NCBI RefSeq assembly: GCF_020510665.1
Contig: NZ_CP075187.1
Coordinates: 3,107,001 to 3,171,000, forward strand
Direction of reading: 5' to 3'
Length of the DNA stretch: 64,000 bases
From: Dechloromonas denitrificans
GTDB lineage: Bacteria > Pseudomonadota > Gammaproteobacteria > Burkholderiales > Rhodocyclaceae
Below, in pieces: positions 37,934-45,845 of the stretch (position 1 is its first letter; the number at the start of each line of letters is the position of its first letter). The notes below the pieces were generated by a model, which was not told the DNA's origin, did not search any database, and saw only the letters and a program-made list of their open reading frames with translations. Position numbers and translations under genes: made by a program.

Positions 37934-39304
37934 TCAGCGGTCACCGGCCCGGCGCAACTCGTCGGATTCGAAACGCTTGGCATCGATACGACCTTCCTGC
38001 CCGGCCAGCCAGTCGGTCGGCTTGCTTTCCTGGGTCGCGTTCTCGGCCATGTAGCGATTCACCGTCAGATCCCAGGACATGAATTCCTGGCTGACACAGG
38101 CACCGAGTTCAACCGCCGGATAGAGCGAACCTTCCATCACGCGCCAGAGCTTGCCCTGAGCGTCGTACTGGTCGGCGGCGAGCAGCATCCAGGTGTCTTC
38201 GTCGATATAGAAGGTGCGTTTGGCAAACATGTGGCGCATGCCCTGCTTGACCGTTGCTTCCACCTTCCAGACGCGGTGCAGTTCGTAGCGCATCAGGTCA
38301 CGCTTCGGATACATGCCTTCAAAGACCTCGGACAACTTGCGTTTGGCGACAAATTTGAAGCTGTTGTACGGCACATACATTTCCTGCTTGCCGACCAGTT
38401 TCCAGTCGTAGCGGTCGAGCGCCCCGGCGAACATCGGGTATTGATCGGCCGTTTCGAGGTTTTCGTAACCGGGGATCGGGTTGTCGTACTCAAAAGCCGG
38501 CAGGCGACGGACACGACGCTGTCCCGGAAAATACATCCAGGCATCATTCGACTTGCTGAGGAAGTAATGCGCCAGAATGATCTCGCCAGTCCGCGAGGCC
38601 GGCGCCGTCGCCAGATTGAGCAGCTTCATCTGGAAACCGCCGACATCCTCGATCGACTTGGCCTTGGCCGACGCAAACGGCGTCATCACGACCTGATCCT
38701 GGGCCAGGCCGTAAAAGCTGCCATCCGGATTAATGAAGTTGGTCTGGTAATACTCGAAGCGACCTTCGCCCTGCCAGCGCAGACGATGATTCCATACCGC
38801 CTCGGCGCCATTTTTCGGAATAGCGAACGGAAAGCCGCCGCCGACGGCCTGTGCCAGATTGTCCTTGCCGTCGCCAGTCAGCTTGGCCGTGGTCGCGTTG
38901 ATCCGGGTTTGACCGTAGACCGACTCCGGGTAGCCGCAGCTGCGATGCGTCGGATAGATATCCATCCGGTAGCCCTTGCGTGTCTTGATTAGTTCGATCT
39001 GGCCGGCCGAGAGCTTGTCCTTGTATTTATCGACGTTACTCGCATCAATCGAATACAGCGGCTTTTCCGCCGCAAACGGATCGACCCGCGCATCGCCCAG
39101 CTTGTGCTTGCCCTTGGGCAAGCCGCCCTCCCATTTCGGGATCGTGCCATCCTTGTTGCCGGCCCGTTCAGCCCCGACCGGCGTCAGTTCCTTGCCCAAT
39201 TGTGCCGCTTCCTGCTCGTTGACCGCAGCACAGGCCGTCACCGCGATGCCGAACACGCCGACAAGCAGCGTGAACAGCGGTTTTACTCTGTTGGTCTTGT
39301 TCAT
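37934..39304 (-). CDS. DUF1329 periplasmic/outer-membrane-associated protein
   Basis: 456 aa from ATG 39304 (AAGGGA upstream; the open frame starts at 39331). A signal peptide ends around TACAAV, possibly a lipoprotein because a Cys follows the hydrophobic stretch (residue 24). DUF1329 is an LolA/LppX-like fold family. Typical parts are LGKELTPVGAERAGNKDGTIPKW, the GGFPFAIPKNGAEAVWNHRLRW region and FYIDEDTWMLLAADQYD. Pairs with the DUF1302 protein 32 bp downstream. Confidence 0.88.
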   Translation of the reverse strand: MNKTNRVKPLFTLLVGVFGIAVTACAAVNEQEAAQLGKELTPVGAERAGNKDGTIPKWEGGLPKGKHKLGDARVDPFAAEKPLYSIDASNVDKYKDKLSAGQIELIKTRKGYRMDIYPTHRSCGYPESVYGQTRINATTAKLTGDGKDNLAQAVGGGFPFAIPKNGAEAVWNHRLRWQGEGRFEYYQTNFINPDGSFYGLAQDQVVMTPFASAKAKSIEDVGGFQMKLLNLATAPASRTGEIILAHYFLSKSNDAWMYFPGQRRVRRLPAFEYDNPIPGYENLETADQYPMFAGALDRYDWKLVGKQEMYVPYNSFKFVAKRKLSEVFEGMYPKRDLMRYELHRVWKVEATVKQGMRHMFAKRTFYIDEDTWMLLAADQYDAQGKLWRVMEGSLYPAVELGACVSQEFMSWDLTVNRYMAENATQESKPTDWLAGQEGRIDAKRFESDELRRAGDR

Positions 39305-39358
39305 TTTTGATTCCCTTCTCTCGAAATACATGAATCACCCCGAAGCCGCCGACCGAAC

Positions 39359-39790
39359 TCAGTCGATGGCAATGCCCTGCGCCTGCAAACGTTTGATGAT
39401 TGCCTCCCGCTCGGCCGCGACATCAGCCAATGGATTCGCCCGCAACTGCGCCACTTCCCGCTGGGTATAAGGCGGCGTAGCAGCCGGCATTTCGTTCTTG
39501 CTGAAGGTCTTGAGAATCCAGTTCATCAACTCGGCCGTCTGGCCGTCGTTGAGTGCCGACTGGGCCGTCCCCGGTACCTGGATCAGAAACTGCCGACCAC
39601 CTTCCACCTTGAGAAAATGGCCGAGCGCCCCACGCATGCTCGGCACTCCCGCCCCCGGGCTGCCGGTGGCGTCCTGGCCGTGGCAGCCAGAGCAATGCAA
39701 CATGAAATTCATGCGCGGCGAACCTGCGTCATTCGCCGACAACGGGCCGACAAACAGACCCAGCGCCAGCAACAAGATGGTTTTTCGCAT
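39359..39790 (-). CDS. Small c-type cytochrome
   Basis: 143 aa with signal peptide (cleaved near residue 19). One haem site CSGCH (residues 33-37) and distal Met probably in NEMPAATPP. Predicted periplasmic electron carrier. It follows another cytochrome c gene by 3 bp and lies four genes after the amine dehydrogenase large subunit gene, where known aau clusters also have a small monohaem cytochrome. It may pass electrons from the quinone cofactor toward the oxidase. Confidence 0.87.
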   Translation of the reverse strand: MRKTILLLALGLFVGPLSANDAGSPRMNFMLHCSGCHGQDATGSPGAGVPSMRGALGHFLKVEGGRQFLIQVPGTAQSALNDGQTAELMNWILKTFSKNEMPAATPPYTQREVAQLRANPLADVAAEREAIIKRLQAQGIAID

Positions 39791-39793
39791 GCC

Positions 39794-40252
39794 TCAACCT
39801 CCGCTCGCAGCCGGCAAACGGCTGCGCAGTTTGTGAGTTTCGTTCGGTGTCCCACCGGCCTGGCGAACAGCGGCGACAAACTCCGGCGTCAACCAGCCGA
39901 GATCGCCGACCGCCTCGTAACTACCGAGGACATGAGTCAGGACGCTGGCAATTTCACCATCCGACAACTTGGCGAAAGACGGCATGTTGCCGGTGTAGCG
40001 CACACCGCCGACATTGATCGCCCCGACCATGCCGGTCAGTGGAACGCGGGCCAGATAGGCCCGGCCCTCGGCGGTGCTCGCATGGCGACCGATATTGCCG
40101 GCCAGCGGCGGAGCGACCCCGGGGGCACCAACTGCTTCCACCTGATGGCAGGCGACGCAGTGCGTAGCGTAGAGCCCGGCCCCTGCCTTGTCCTGAGCCG
40201 ACAGGGGAGCCGCAGCAAGAACCAGGAGGGCGGCGGAGAGCAGTTGGCGCAT
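39794..40252 (-). CDS. Monohaem cytochrome c
   Basis: 152 aa from ATG 40252. Signal peptide MRQLLSAALLVLAAAPLSAQ, haem motif CVACH (about residues 34-38), Met ligand candidate in YTGNMPSFAKLSDGEIASVLTHV. It starts 5 bp after the aauA stop, so it is co-transcribed with the amine dehydrogenase. Its likely job is to accept electrons from the TTQ enzyme in the periplasm. Which of the two cytochromes is the direct partner is unknown. Confidence 0.88.
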   Translation of the reverse strand: MRQLLSAALLVLAAAPLSAQDKAGAGLYATHCVACHQVEAVGAPGVAPPLAGNIGRHASTAEGRAYLARVPLTGMVGAINVGGVRYTGNMPSFAKLSDGEIASVLTHVLGSYEAVGDLGWLTPEFVAAVRQAGGTPNETHKLRSRLPAASGG

Positions 40253-40257
40253 CGGGA

Positions 40258-40785
40258 TCAGCCTCGTTGCTCGCCGACGCCAACGATGGCGGCGACCGTG
40301 CAATGGTAGGCATTGCTGCCGTTGGCCATGCACCAATTGATGTCGTTATGGACCCCGAGGCGATAACCCGGACGCTCACGCTCATTGCGGTTGCAGGCGC
40401 AACGGCCGCACATCGTGACACCGCAGCAATCGTTGTAACTGATCAGGTAATCCTTGCCATCACCCGGATTGCGGCAGGTACCGACCCAGGTCACCTTGGA
40501 AATCTCGGTGCCCGGCGGGCAGCTCGAAATCGTCCCGCCGCAGCAGGTACAAAGGAAGCCGTCCAGGGCGCAGTAGCGCCAGTAGTCGCAGCTGGTGTCG
40601 TCCTCAACCGCCTTTTTGTTTTCGCCGGCATGCGCCGTCGGCATCATGCGGTCGAAAGGCAGCACCGGCAGAATGAATGCGGTACCGACGAAGAGCTTGC
40701 CGACCTTGACCAGCGCGCTGCGGCGGGAAGCCGACTGGGCGACACGGCGGGTCTTGCGCTCGAAGAAATCATCTAGCCATTTCAC
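40258..40785 (-). CDS. aauA: Aromatic amine dehydrogenase, small (TTQ) subunit
   Basis: 175 aa. The precursor has a long leader with a twin-arginine-like RR pair (SRRSALVKVGKLFVGTAF, residues 21-38). The mature part carries the Cys-rich pattern of amine dehydrogenase light chains: CDYWRYCALDG, CTCCGG, CPPG, YNDCCG and CGRCAC. The two Trp that form tryptophan tryptophylquinone are in VTWVGTC and NDINWCMANG, at the positions seen in methylamine dehydrogenase. The mature sequence is closer in context and partner to aromatic than methylamine dehydrogenase. Confidence 0.93.
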   Translation of the reverse strand: MKWLDDFFERKTRRVAQSASRRSALVKVGKLFVGTAFILPVLPFDRMMPTAHAGENKKAVEDDTSCDYWRYCALDGFLCTCCGGTISSCPPGTEISKVTWVGTCRNPGDGKDYLISYNDCCGVTMCGRCACNRNERERPGYRLGVHNDINWCMANGSNAYHCTVAAIVGVGEQRG

Positions 40786-40812
40786 GTTTGTTCTCCTTGT
40801 GTTCGGTATCGA

Positions 40813-41403
40813 TCAGGCGCGCTGATCGATGAATTCCTGGATCGAAGCCACCCCGGCTTCCTTGGCGGTAAAGAGGCTTTCCAGCTGCTCGCGGGAATTG
40901 ACCAGGCCCTTGCCGCGAATGCGACCGTCTTCGCCGATCAGTACGGCGTAGGGCAGCTTGGAAATGCGGTAGGTCATGCCCAGGTCGGTCGACAAGGCAT
41001 AGGGGAAGCTCTTCAGGTCGGCCTTGCGGTAGAACTCGGCGTGTTCCGGCAGGTCGCCGTCACTGGCCAGCGCCACATCGAGCCAGCCCTTTTCGACGTT
41101 CTGGATCGACTTGAGAACCGGCAACAATTTCTTGCACACCGGGCAGGTTGGCGAGAGGAAGAAGAGCAACTGGCTGCGGCCGGTATGGCCTCCGACGCTC
41201 AGCTTGCCGCCACCAATCGAATCCAGCGTGAAGGCCGGAGCGACTTCGCCGACTTTCGGCCCCTGATCCATCATCAGCGCCCCCATCGGCGCGACACGCT
41301 CGTAGAGAATGCCGATCTGGCGAGCCAGGGCGAGCACGACGACAACCAGACCAAGGACCACGGCCCAGAGAAAAACATTGGAAACAAGCATTGCTTCGTT
41401 CAT
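40813..41403 (-). CDS. aauD: Amine dehydrogenase accessory protein AauD/MauD
   Basis: 196 aa thioredoxin-like protein with one N-terminal TM helix (residues 8-28) and periplasmic domain containing CPVC (about residues 87-90). MauD is needed to form the six disulfides of the small subunit. Gene order aauB-E-D-A is the one known from Alcaligenes faecalis. Separated from aauA by 27 bp. Confidence 0.92.
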   Translation of the reverse strand: MNEAMLVSNVFLWAVVLGLVVVVLALARQIGILYERVAPMGALMMDQGPKVGEVAPAFTLDSIGGGKLSVGGHTGRSQLLFFLSPTCPVCKKLLPVLKSIQNVEKGWLDVALASDGDLPEHAEFYRKADLKSFPYALSTDLGMTYRISKLPYAVLIGEDGRIRGKGLVNSREQLESLFTAKEAGVASIQEFIDQRA

Positions 41404-41416
41404 GGCATTTCCTTTT

Positions 41417-41968
41417 CTATTTGCGAACAGCCAGCGCCAGCGGGGCGTTGGTCATCAGTTGATTGGCCGAGACATAAATACCGACCAGAGCGAGTACGGC
41501 ACCACCGACCGTCAGGTAATCGGCCCAGACCAGCGTGCGGGCAACGCCTTCCTGCATGGCCAGGGCGACCATGCCCATCAGCAGGCCGTTGCGCACGACC
41601 AGTGCCCAGGACAGCGGCTGGCCGGACAAGCCGCCGCAACCGCAGTCGATCTTGGTATGGCCGCGCAGGACATTGATGGCCACTGCCGAGGTCACCGTTG
41701 CCAGCAACAGCAAGGCGAGCAGACCACCGATGAAGGCCATTTCCGGGAAGAGTAGCAAGCCGCCGGCGGCTAGCTCGACGATGGGCAGCACACCGGCCAC
41801 CAACGGCGAGAGGCGTTCGGGCACCAGACGGTAGTTGTCGACTGCTGCCGAAAACACCAGCGGGTCTTTCAACTTGTGCCAGGCGCCGACCAGCAGGACC
41901 ACCGACAAGGTCGCCCCGAGCGCCCGTGTCACCACCGGATCGGAAAACAGGGAGAGAATGGTTTCCAT
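41417..41968 (-). CDS. aauE: Amine dehydrogenase accessory membrane protein AauE/MauE
   Basis: 183 aa with about five TM helices. The family motif with paired cysteines is IDCGCGGLSGQPLSW (DoxX/MauE type). MauE is needed for small-subunit folding in the periplasm together with MauD. Start ATG at 41968 overlaps the aauB stop as TGATG, so translation is coupled. Confidence 0.92.
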   Translation of the reverse strand: METILSLFSDPVVTRALGATLSVVLLVGAWHKLKDPLVFSAAVDNYRLVPERLSPLVAGVLPIVELAAGGLLLFPEMAFIGGLLALLLLATVTSAVAINVLRGHTKIDCGCGGLSGQPLSWALVVRNGLLMGMVALAMQEGVARTLVWADYLTVGGAVLALVGIYVSANQLMTNAPLALAVRK

Positions 41969-43113
41969 CACTGCACTTCCAGTTGCGTCGGGGTGTCGCC
42001 AAAACCAACGGCAGCACCGACCGGCTTCAACTTGCGACCGCCGTCGAAAGCGGCAACACCGGCTTTGGCGCTATCGAAGGCAAAGACGCGCGGCGCATCG
42101 CCCTGACTGACCGCCAGCCCGGTTGCCGGGGTGGTTTTGGTACGGCTGACACGCGTCTTGGAGGCCAGGTCGTAGACCCAGATTTCACGCGCCCCTTCCT
42201 TGTGGCTGCCTTCAAAGCCCTTGGGGTGCATGCCGACATACAGCGTGCCGCTGGCCTGGTGCAGGGCGACCGGCTGGTAACCGCCGGGACGCCAGCCTTT
42301 TTTCACATCGGCGTCGTTGCCCAGTTTCCAGAATGTCCCCGGAACCGCGGCTTCGCCACCGACATTGACGGTCACCGCATTGCCCTTGTAGGAGACAAAA
42401 TGGTAGTTGTCGCCTTCCTGCGCAGCCGAAACGAACAGCGCATCCTCATCCGGATCGAAGAACTTGACGCTCTTCTTCTTACCGACCGGATTGCCGTCGT
42501 TATCCAGCGAAATGGTCAGCATCGTGCCGTCGCCGCACAAGGTCGAGAAACGGTTGGCGGTCTGCGCCGGATAGACGATGTAGCAGCCCGGCGTCTGGAT
42601 TTCGCTGACCTGCTTGCCGGTCTGGCGATTGACGATACTGACCGAAGTCGCCGGCGTGGCGTTCTGGACGATGATGAAGCGCCCATCGGCCGAGGTCCGC
42701 AAGGTGCCGCGATAAGGCAATGCCTGGGCATGACGCGCGGAGTAAGGAATTTCTTCCTTGAGCGCCAGGGTCTTGGCGTCATACACGAGGATTTCCTCGA
42801 TCCGTTCGCCACGATTCAACTTGCTGTAGTACGTCGTCACCGCATAGAGCTCACTGCGGTCCGGCGACAAGGTGGTCTGGGCAAACATGCCGGTAGACAC
42901 CATGCCCTCGACCTTCAGGGTGCGCCCGTCGATCACCGTCAGCTTGCCATCGGCCAGATGCGGTAATGCGACATCGGTGTAGTACAGGCGGTAGGGATGG
43001 GCCGGCGCCAGTTTGCCGACCGTGATCTCATCGACCGGCAACTCGGCATGCGCGGGTAGCGCAGCCCCCAGCGCTGCCAGCAGGGAAAGTAGAACTGCTC
43101 TCTTGGGTATCAC
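41968..43113 (-). CDS. aauB: Aromatic amine dehydrogenase, large subunit
   Basis: 381 aa beta-propeller subunit of a periplasmic TTQ enzyme oxidising primary amines to aldehydes. Signal peptide at residues 1-23. Segments shared with A. faecalis AauB include YAVTTYYSKLNRGERIEEILVYD, FIIVQNATPATSVSIV, LCGDGTMLTISL, HFVSYKGN, PGGYQPVALHQASGTLYVGMHP and EGSHKEGAREIWVYD. GTG start preceded by AAGGAGGT. First gene of the leftward array. Confidence 0.93.
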   Translation of the reverse strand: MIPKRAVLLSLLAALGAALPAHAELPVDEITVGKLAPAHPYRLYYTDVALPHLADGKLTVIDGRTLKVEGMVSTGMFAQTTLSPDRSELYAVTTYYSKLNRGERIEEILVYDAKTLALKEEIPYSARHAQALPYRGTLRTSADGRFIIVQNATPATSVSIVNRQTGKQVSEIQTPGCYIVYPAQTANRFSTLCGDGTMLTISLDNDGNPVGKKKSVKFFDPDEDALFVSAAQEGDNYHFVSYKGNAVTVNVGGEAAVPGTFWKLGNDADVKKGWRPGGYQPVALHQASGTLYVGMHPKGFEGSHKEGAREIWVYDLASKTRVSRTKTTPATGLAVSQGDAPRVFAFDSAKAGVAAFDGGRKLKPVGAAVGFGDTPTQLEVQ

Positions 43114-43212
43114 CAGCGACCTCCTTTTTGTTATCGAATCTGGACCGGAACCGGAGCAAATTGATGCTCTGGCGGATGGCTCAAATTGTTGTCTCGGGGA
43201 GAAGGAAGGCGG

Positions 43213-43271
43213 TATCCGAAATCGGAACCGAAATCCCGGAAACTGGCTATGCAGTATCCGGAATCGGAAAA
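43213..43271. promoter_or_regulatory. Pair of putative activator boxes upstream of aauB
   Basis: TATCCGAAATCGGAA (43213-43227) and TATCCGGAATCGGAAAA (43255-43271) start 42 bp apart, i.e. four helical turns and the same face of DNA. They lie 100-160 bp upstream of the aauB start codon. The EutR-like AraC regulator encoded across the spacer is the obvious candidate binder. Confidence 0.6.
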
Positions 43272-43619
43272 GTCGTCACTTCAAAGATCAAATTCTTGAC
43301 CTGAGACAAAGCCGGGCCGACCAAAAAATGACCTGAAGCGACACTCGGATCAGGCCATCCAGGTACCTGGCAAATAACCGACTAAAACACTGAGTCAATC
43401 GCTGCCAGGGCAATTGGCACAGCTTGTGCTGAAAATACTGGGCAATCCGCGGCAGAACCGCCAACCATCAAACACGAACACCACTAACCTAATGATTTTT
43501 AAATATAAATTTAAAATGAAAGGTGATTTTCAACTGCCAAATCTGGTGCACTTGCATTTCTCAACGCACCAATCCGGCCTGTAAACCAGGCGCCAAATCG
43601 ATCAACAGCAAATCCTGAA

Positions 43620-43636
43620 TATCCGGAATCGGAAAA
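43620..43636. promoter_or_regulatory. Third copy of the putative activator box, near the regulator gene
   Basis: TATCCGGAATCGGAAAA is an exact 17-base copy of the box at 43255. It lies 124 bp before the EutR-like start codon, which suggests autoregulation or a looped complex with the distal pair. Confidence 0.55.
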
Positions 43637-43759
43637 ATCAGATTGTCACTATTCAAGATTGATTCCACTAAACGAAATTTCTCTACTATCCTTAAGGGCA
43701 TAGTGTTCGATCTGCCAGTTGATCGTACTGAACAGCCCGATGACTGAAAGTGTCTTTGT

Positions 43760-44737
43760 ATGCCCCACAGCGCCGCCACCCAATACTCGTTTCAAAATCG
43801 CATTACACGCGACTCGGATGAGCACGCCGAAGCGCTGAAAGACTGGGACCAGGTCTACGATCAGTTATCGCCCGGCAACTTCGAAGGCAAGGTTGTCGAC
43901 CTGCGTTTCAAGGGGCTGCAGATATTTCGCGAAACGACCAATCGTTCGGTCTCGCAAAGCGGCAGCTCGTGGAATGGCTGTTTCGTCGTCGGCATCCCGG
44001 TCAGCATGAAAGGTACCGGCCTGTTTGCCCGCCAGGTCCTGACCCACGATTCAATGCTCACATTCCACAGCGACCAGGAATTTTCGCTGACCTCACCGGA
44101 ACATTTCGATGTCGTGGCACTGGCCATTCCAGAAACGACCCTGCTGGACGCCATGCATCCCGAGGCGCAGGACCAGTTGCGCCACGTGTTCCCCAAAGCA
44201 CCGACCGTCATGGTGGCCGAACCCCAATTGATCAACGAATTGCGCAGTTGCCTGCTGTCGATTTTCGATCCGGCCAGTTTTGAACCCGCCCTGCTCCGCT
44301 ACCCGCAGGTACAGCGTGCCATGAGCTCCGCCGTGATCGGACACCTGGCCGAAGTCCTGCACGCCTCCAGCCACGCCCCCTTGCCAACCCGCTCGTTCAA
44401 GGGACGCTGCCACGTTGTCAAGGAAGCGACCGATTACGCGCTGTCAAACACATCAGAACCGATCACCGTCGCCGACCTGTGCCAGAAGCTGAACATCAGC
44501 CGGCGCATGCTCAACTACTGCTTTCAGGAAGTGCTAGACACCAACCCGGTGCACTACCTGCGTTCGCTGCGCCTCAACGGCGTGCGCCGCGAACTGCGCC
44601 AGCCCATGCCGTCGCACACCCAGATTCGTGACATCGCCGGCAAATGGGGCTTCTGGCATTTACCGCGCTTCGCCGCCGAGTATCGTGCCCTGTTCGGCGA
44701 ACTGCCGTCGGATACGGCTCGCCACTGGCGCAACTGA
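43760..44737 (+). CDS. AraC-family regulator, EutR-like
   Basis: 325 aa. The N-terminal effector region resembles EutR (LKDWDQVYDQLSPGNFEGKV, WNGCFVVGIPVS). The C-terminal AraC domain has two helix-turn-helix units (ITVADLCQKLNISRRMLNYCFQEVL and IRDIAGKWGFWHLPRFAAEYRALFGELPS). EutR activates ethanolamine genes; here no eut genes exist and the divergent array encodes an aromatic amine dehydrogenase. Activation by an aromatic amine or its aldehyde is therefore the simplest reading. Confidence 0.88.
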   Translation: MPHSAATQYSFQNRITRDSDEHAEALKDWDQVYDQLSPGNFEGKVVDLRFKGLQIFRETTNRSVSQSGSSWNGCFVVGIPVSMKGTGLFARQVLTHDSMLTFHSDQEFSLTSPEHFDVVALAIPETTLLDAMHPEAQDQLRHVFPKAPTVMVAEPQLINELRSCLLSIFDPASFEPALLRYPQVQRAMSSAVIGHLAEVLHASSHAPLPTRSFKGRCHVVKEATDYALSNTSEPITVADLCQKLNISRRMLNYCFQEVLDTNPVHYLRSLRLNGVRRELRQPMPSHTQIRDIAGKWGFWHLPRFAAEYRALFGELPSDTARHWRN

Positions 44738-44748
44738 AGCGCCGGCCG

Positions 44749-44777
44749 GACATTCTGGCCCTGCCGGACAAAATGTC
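44749..44777. promoter_or_regulatory. Upstream activator palindromes of the selenium-importer operon
   Basis: GACAAAATGTC (44767-44777) is a perfect 11-base palindrome-type box; GACATTCTGGC (44749-44759) is a weaker copy 18 bp upstream. Centres lie about 88 and 106 bp before the predicted sigma-54 start (about 44860). The same box occurs twice before the fdh operon. Confidence 0.65.
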
Positions 44778-44833
44778 GCAGCCGCAAGCCGGCAAGCAGA
44801 CAAAAAACCACCCCTAATCAGGCATCAAAGTAC

Positions 44834-44849
44834 TGGCATTGATTTTGCA
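44834..44849 (+). promoter_or_regulatory. Sigma-54 promoter of the selenium-importer operon
   Basis: TGGCATTGATTTTGCA matches the -24/-12 consensus TGGCAC-N5-TTGCA at all but one base, with GG and GC exactly ten bases apart. Transcription should begin near 44860. Confidence 0.75.
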
Positions 44850-44859
44850 ATGCACCTTC

Positions 44860-44975
44860 GCGGTTAAAATGCCGCACGCGGTCTGAGTACCGCATTTGAA
44901 AGGTGGCGCTTCGGCGCTTTGTAAGCTGCCGTGACATCCGCTCGGTGGTGGTTGCTGTAAAAATCGGAGTTATCA
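44860..44975 (+). promoter_or_regulatory. Structured 5' leader of the importer operon
   Basis: The predicted 116-nt leader begins almost at once with a hairpin: AAATGC (44867) pairs with GCATTT (44892), and inside it CGGT with ACCG. A second stem GCGC-TTCG-GCGC (44906-44917) has a UUCG tetraloop. The ribosome site GGAG lies seven bases before the ATG. No known riboswitch class was recognised. Confidence 0.4.
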
Positions 44976-45845
44976 ATGACGTTTTCCACCCTGCGCCGCC
45001 TGGCGCTCAAGGGCGCGTTTACTTGCGCCGCCATTGCCGCCCTGCCGGCGTTTGCCAACGATGCCGTCCTGCGCGTTTCGGCCATTCCCGACGAAGCACC
45101 GACCGAACTGCAACGCAAATTCGCCCCGCTCGGCAAATACCTTGAAGCGCAAACCGGCATGAAGGTCGTGTTTACGCCGGTTTCCGATTACGCCGCGGTG
45201 GTCGAATCGCTGGCCACCAAAAAGATCGACCTCGCCTGGCTCGGCGGCTTCACGTTCGTGCAGGCCAAGATCCGCACCAACGGCACGGCCATTCCCATCG
45301 CCCAGCGCGAGGAAGATGCCAAGTTCACCTCCAAATTCATCACCGCCGATCCGGCGATCAAGGGCTTGGCCGACCTCAAGGGCAAGACCTTCGCCTTCGG
45401 CGCGCCATCGTCGACCTCGGGCAGCTTGATGCCGCGCTTCTTCATCCAGCAGGCCGGCCTCAATCCGGAAAAGGATTTCAAGAACGTCGCCTTCTCCGGC
45501 GCGCATGACGCCACCGTCGCCTTCGTTGCCGCCGGCAAGGCCGAAGCCGGCGTGCTCAACGCCTCGGTGTGGGACAAGCTGGTCGAGGCCAAGAAGGTCG
45601 ACACCGACAAGGTCCGCGTCTTCGCCACCACGCCGCCCTATTTCGACTACAACTGGACGGTACGCGGCGACCTCGACCCAGTCGTCGTCAAGAAACTGAC
45701 CGACGCCTTCCTCAAGCTCGACCCGGCCAACCCGGAACACAAGGAAATCCTCGCCCTGCAACGTGCCGCCAAGTTCATCCCGACCAAGAAGGAGAACTAC
45801 GACGGCATCGAGAAGGCGGCGCACGCCGCTGGCTTGCTGAAGTGA
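44976..45845 (+). CDS. PhnD-like periplasmic binding protein, probable selenium-oxyanion importer
   Basis: 289 aa, signal peptide to about residue 28. PhnD/phosphonate-type fold: [71 protein letters not shown]. Homologs of this subgroup have been annotated as putative selenate binding proteins. The context (Sec-FDH, selA, selB, tRNA-Sec, and a shared sigma-54/box arrangement) supports selenium uptake, while no phosphonate catabolic gene is near. A phosphonate or phosphite ligand cannot be excluded from sequence. Confidence 0.8.
   Translation: MTFSTLRRLALKGAFTCAAIAALPAFANDAVLRVSAIPDEAPTELQRKFAPLGKYLEAQTGMKVVFTPVSDYAAVVESLATKKIDLAWLGGFTFVQAKIRTNGTAIPIAQREEDAKFTSKFITADPAIKGLADLKGKTFAFGAPSSTSGSLMPRFFIQQAGLNPEKDFKNVAFSGAHDATVAFVAAGKAEAGVLNASVWDKLVEAKKVDTDKVRVFATTPPYFDYNWTVRGDLDPVVVKKLTDAFLKLDPANPEHKEILALQRAAKFIPTKKENYDGIEKAAHAAGLLK

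Larger units (their letters stand above)
43114..43759. other. 646-bp non-coding divergent spacer between aauB and the EutR-like gene
   Basis: The spacer contains no convincing coding frame. Its right half is AT-rich (around 43490-43530). Repeated boxes at 43213, 43255 and 43620 are described separately. A minus-strand frame at 43561-43779 has no ribosome site or recognisable sequence and is not called. Confidence 0.7.

Noticed and set aside
43415..43430. TGGCACAGCTTGTGCT as a sigma-54 promoter for the EutR-like gene
   Set aside because: GG-N10-GC spacing holds, but the -12 element is GTGC rather than TTGC. It lies about 330 bp from the start codon and has none of the GACAAAATGTC boxes.
43561..43779. 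72-aa minus-strand frame in the aau spacer
   Set aside because: No ribosome site, no family resemblance, and it contains one of the regulatory boxes and overlaps the start of the regulator gene.
45569..45841. N-terminal extension of the ABC ATPase to 45569
   Set aside because: It lies in the wrong frame inside the binding-protein gene. The ATPase domain begins right after GTG 45842.
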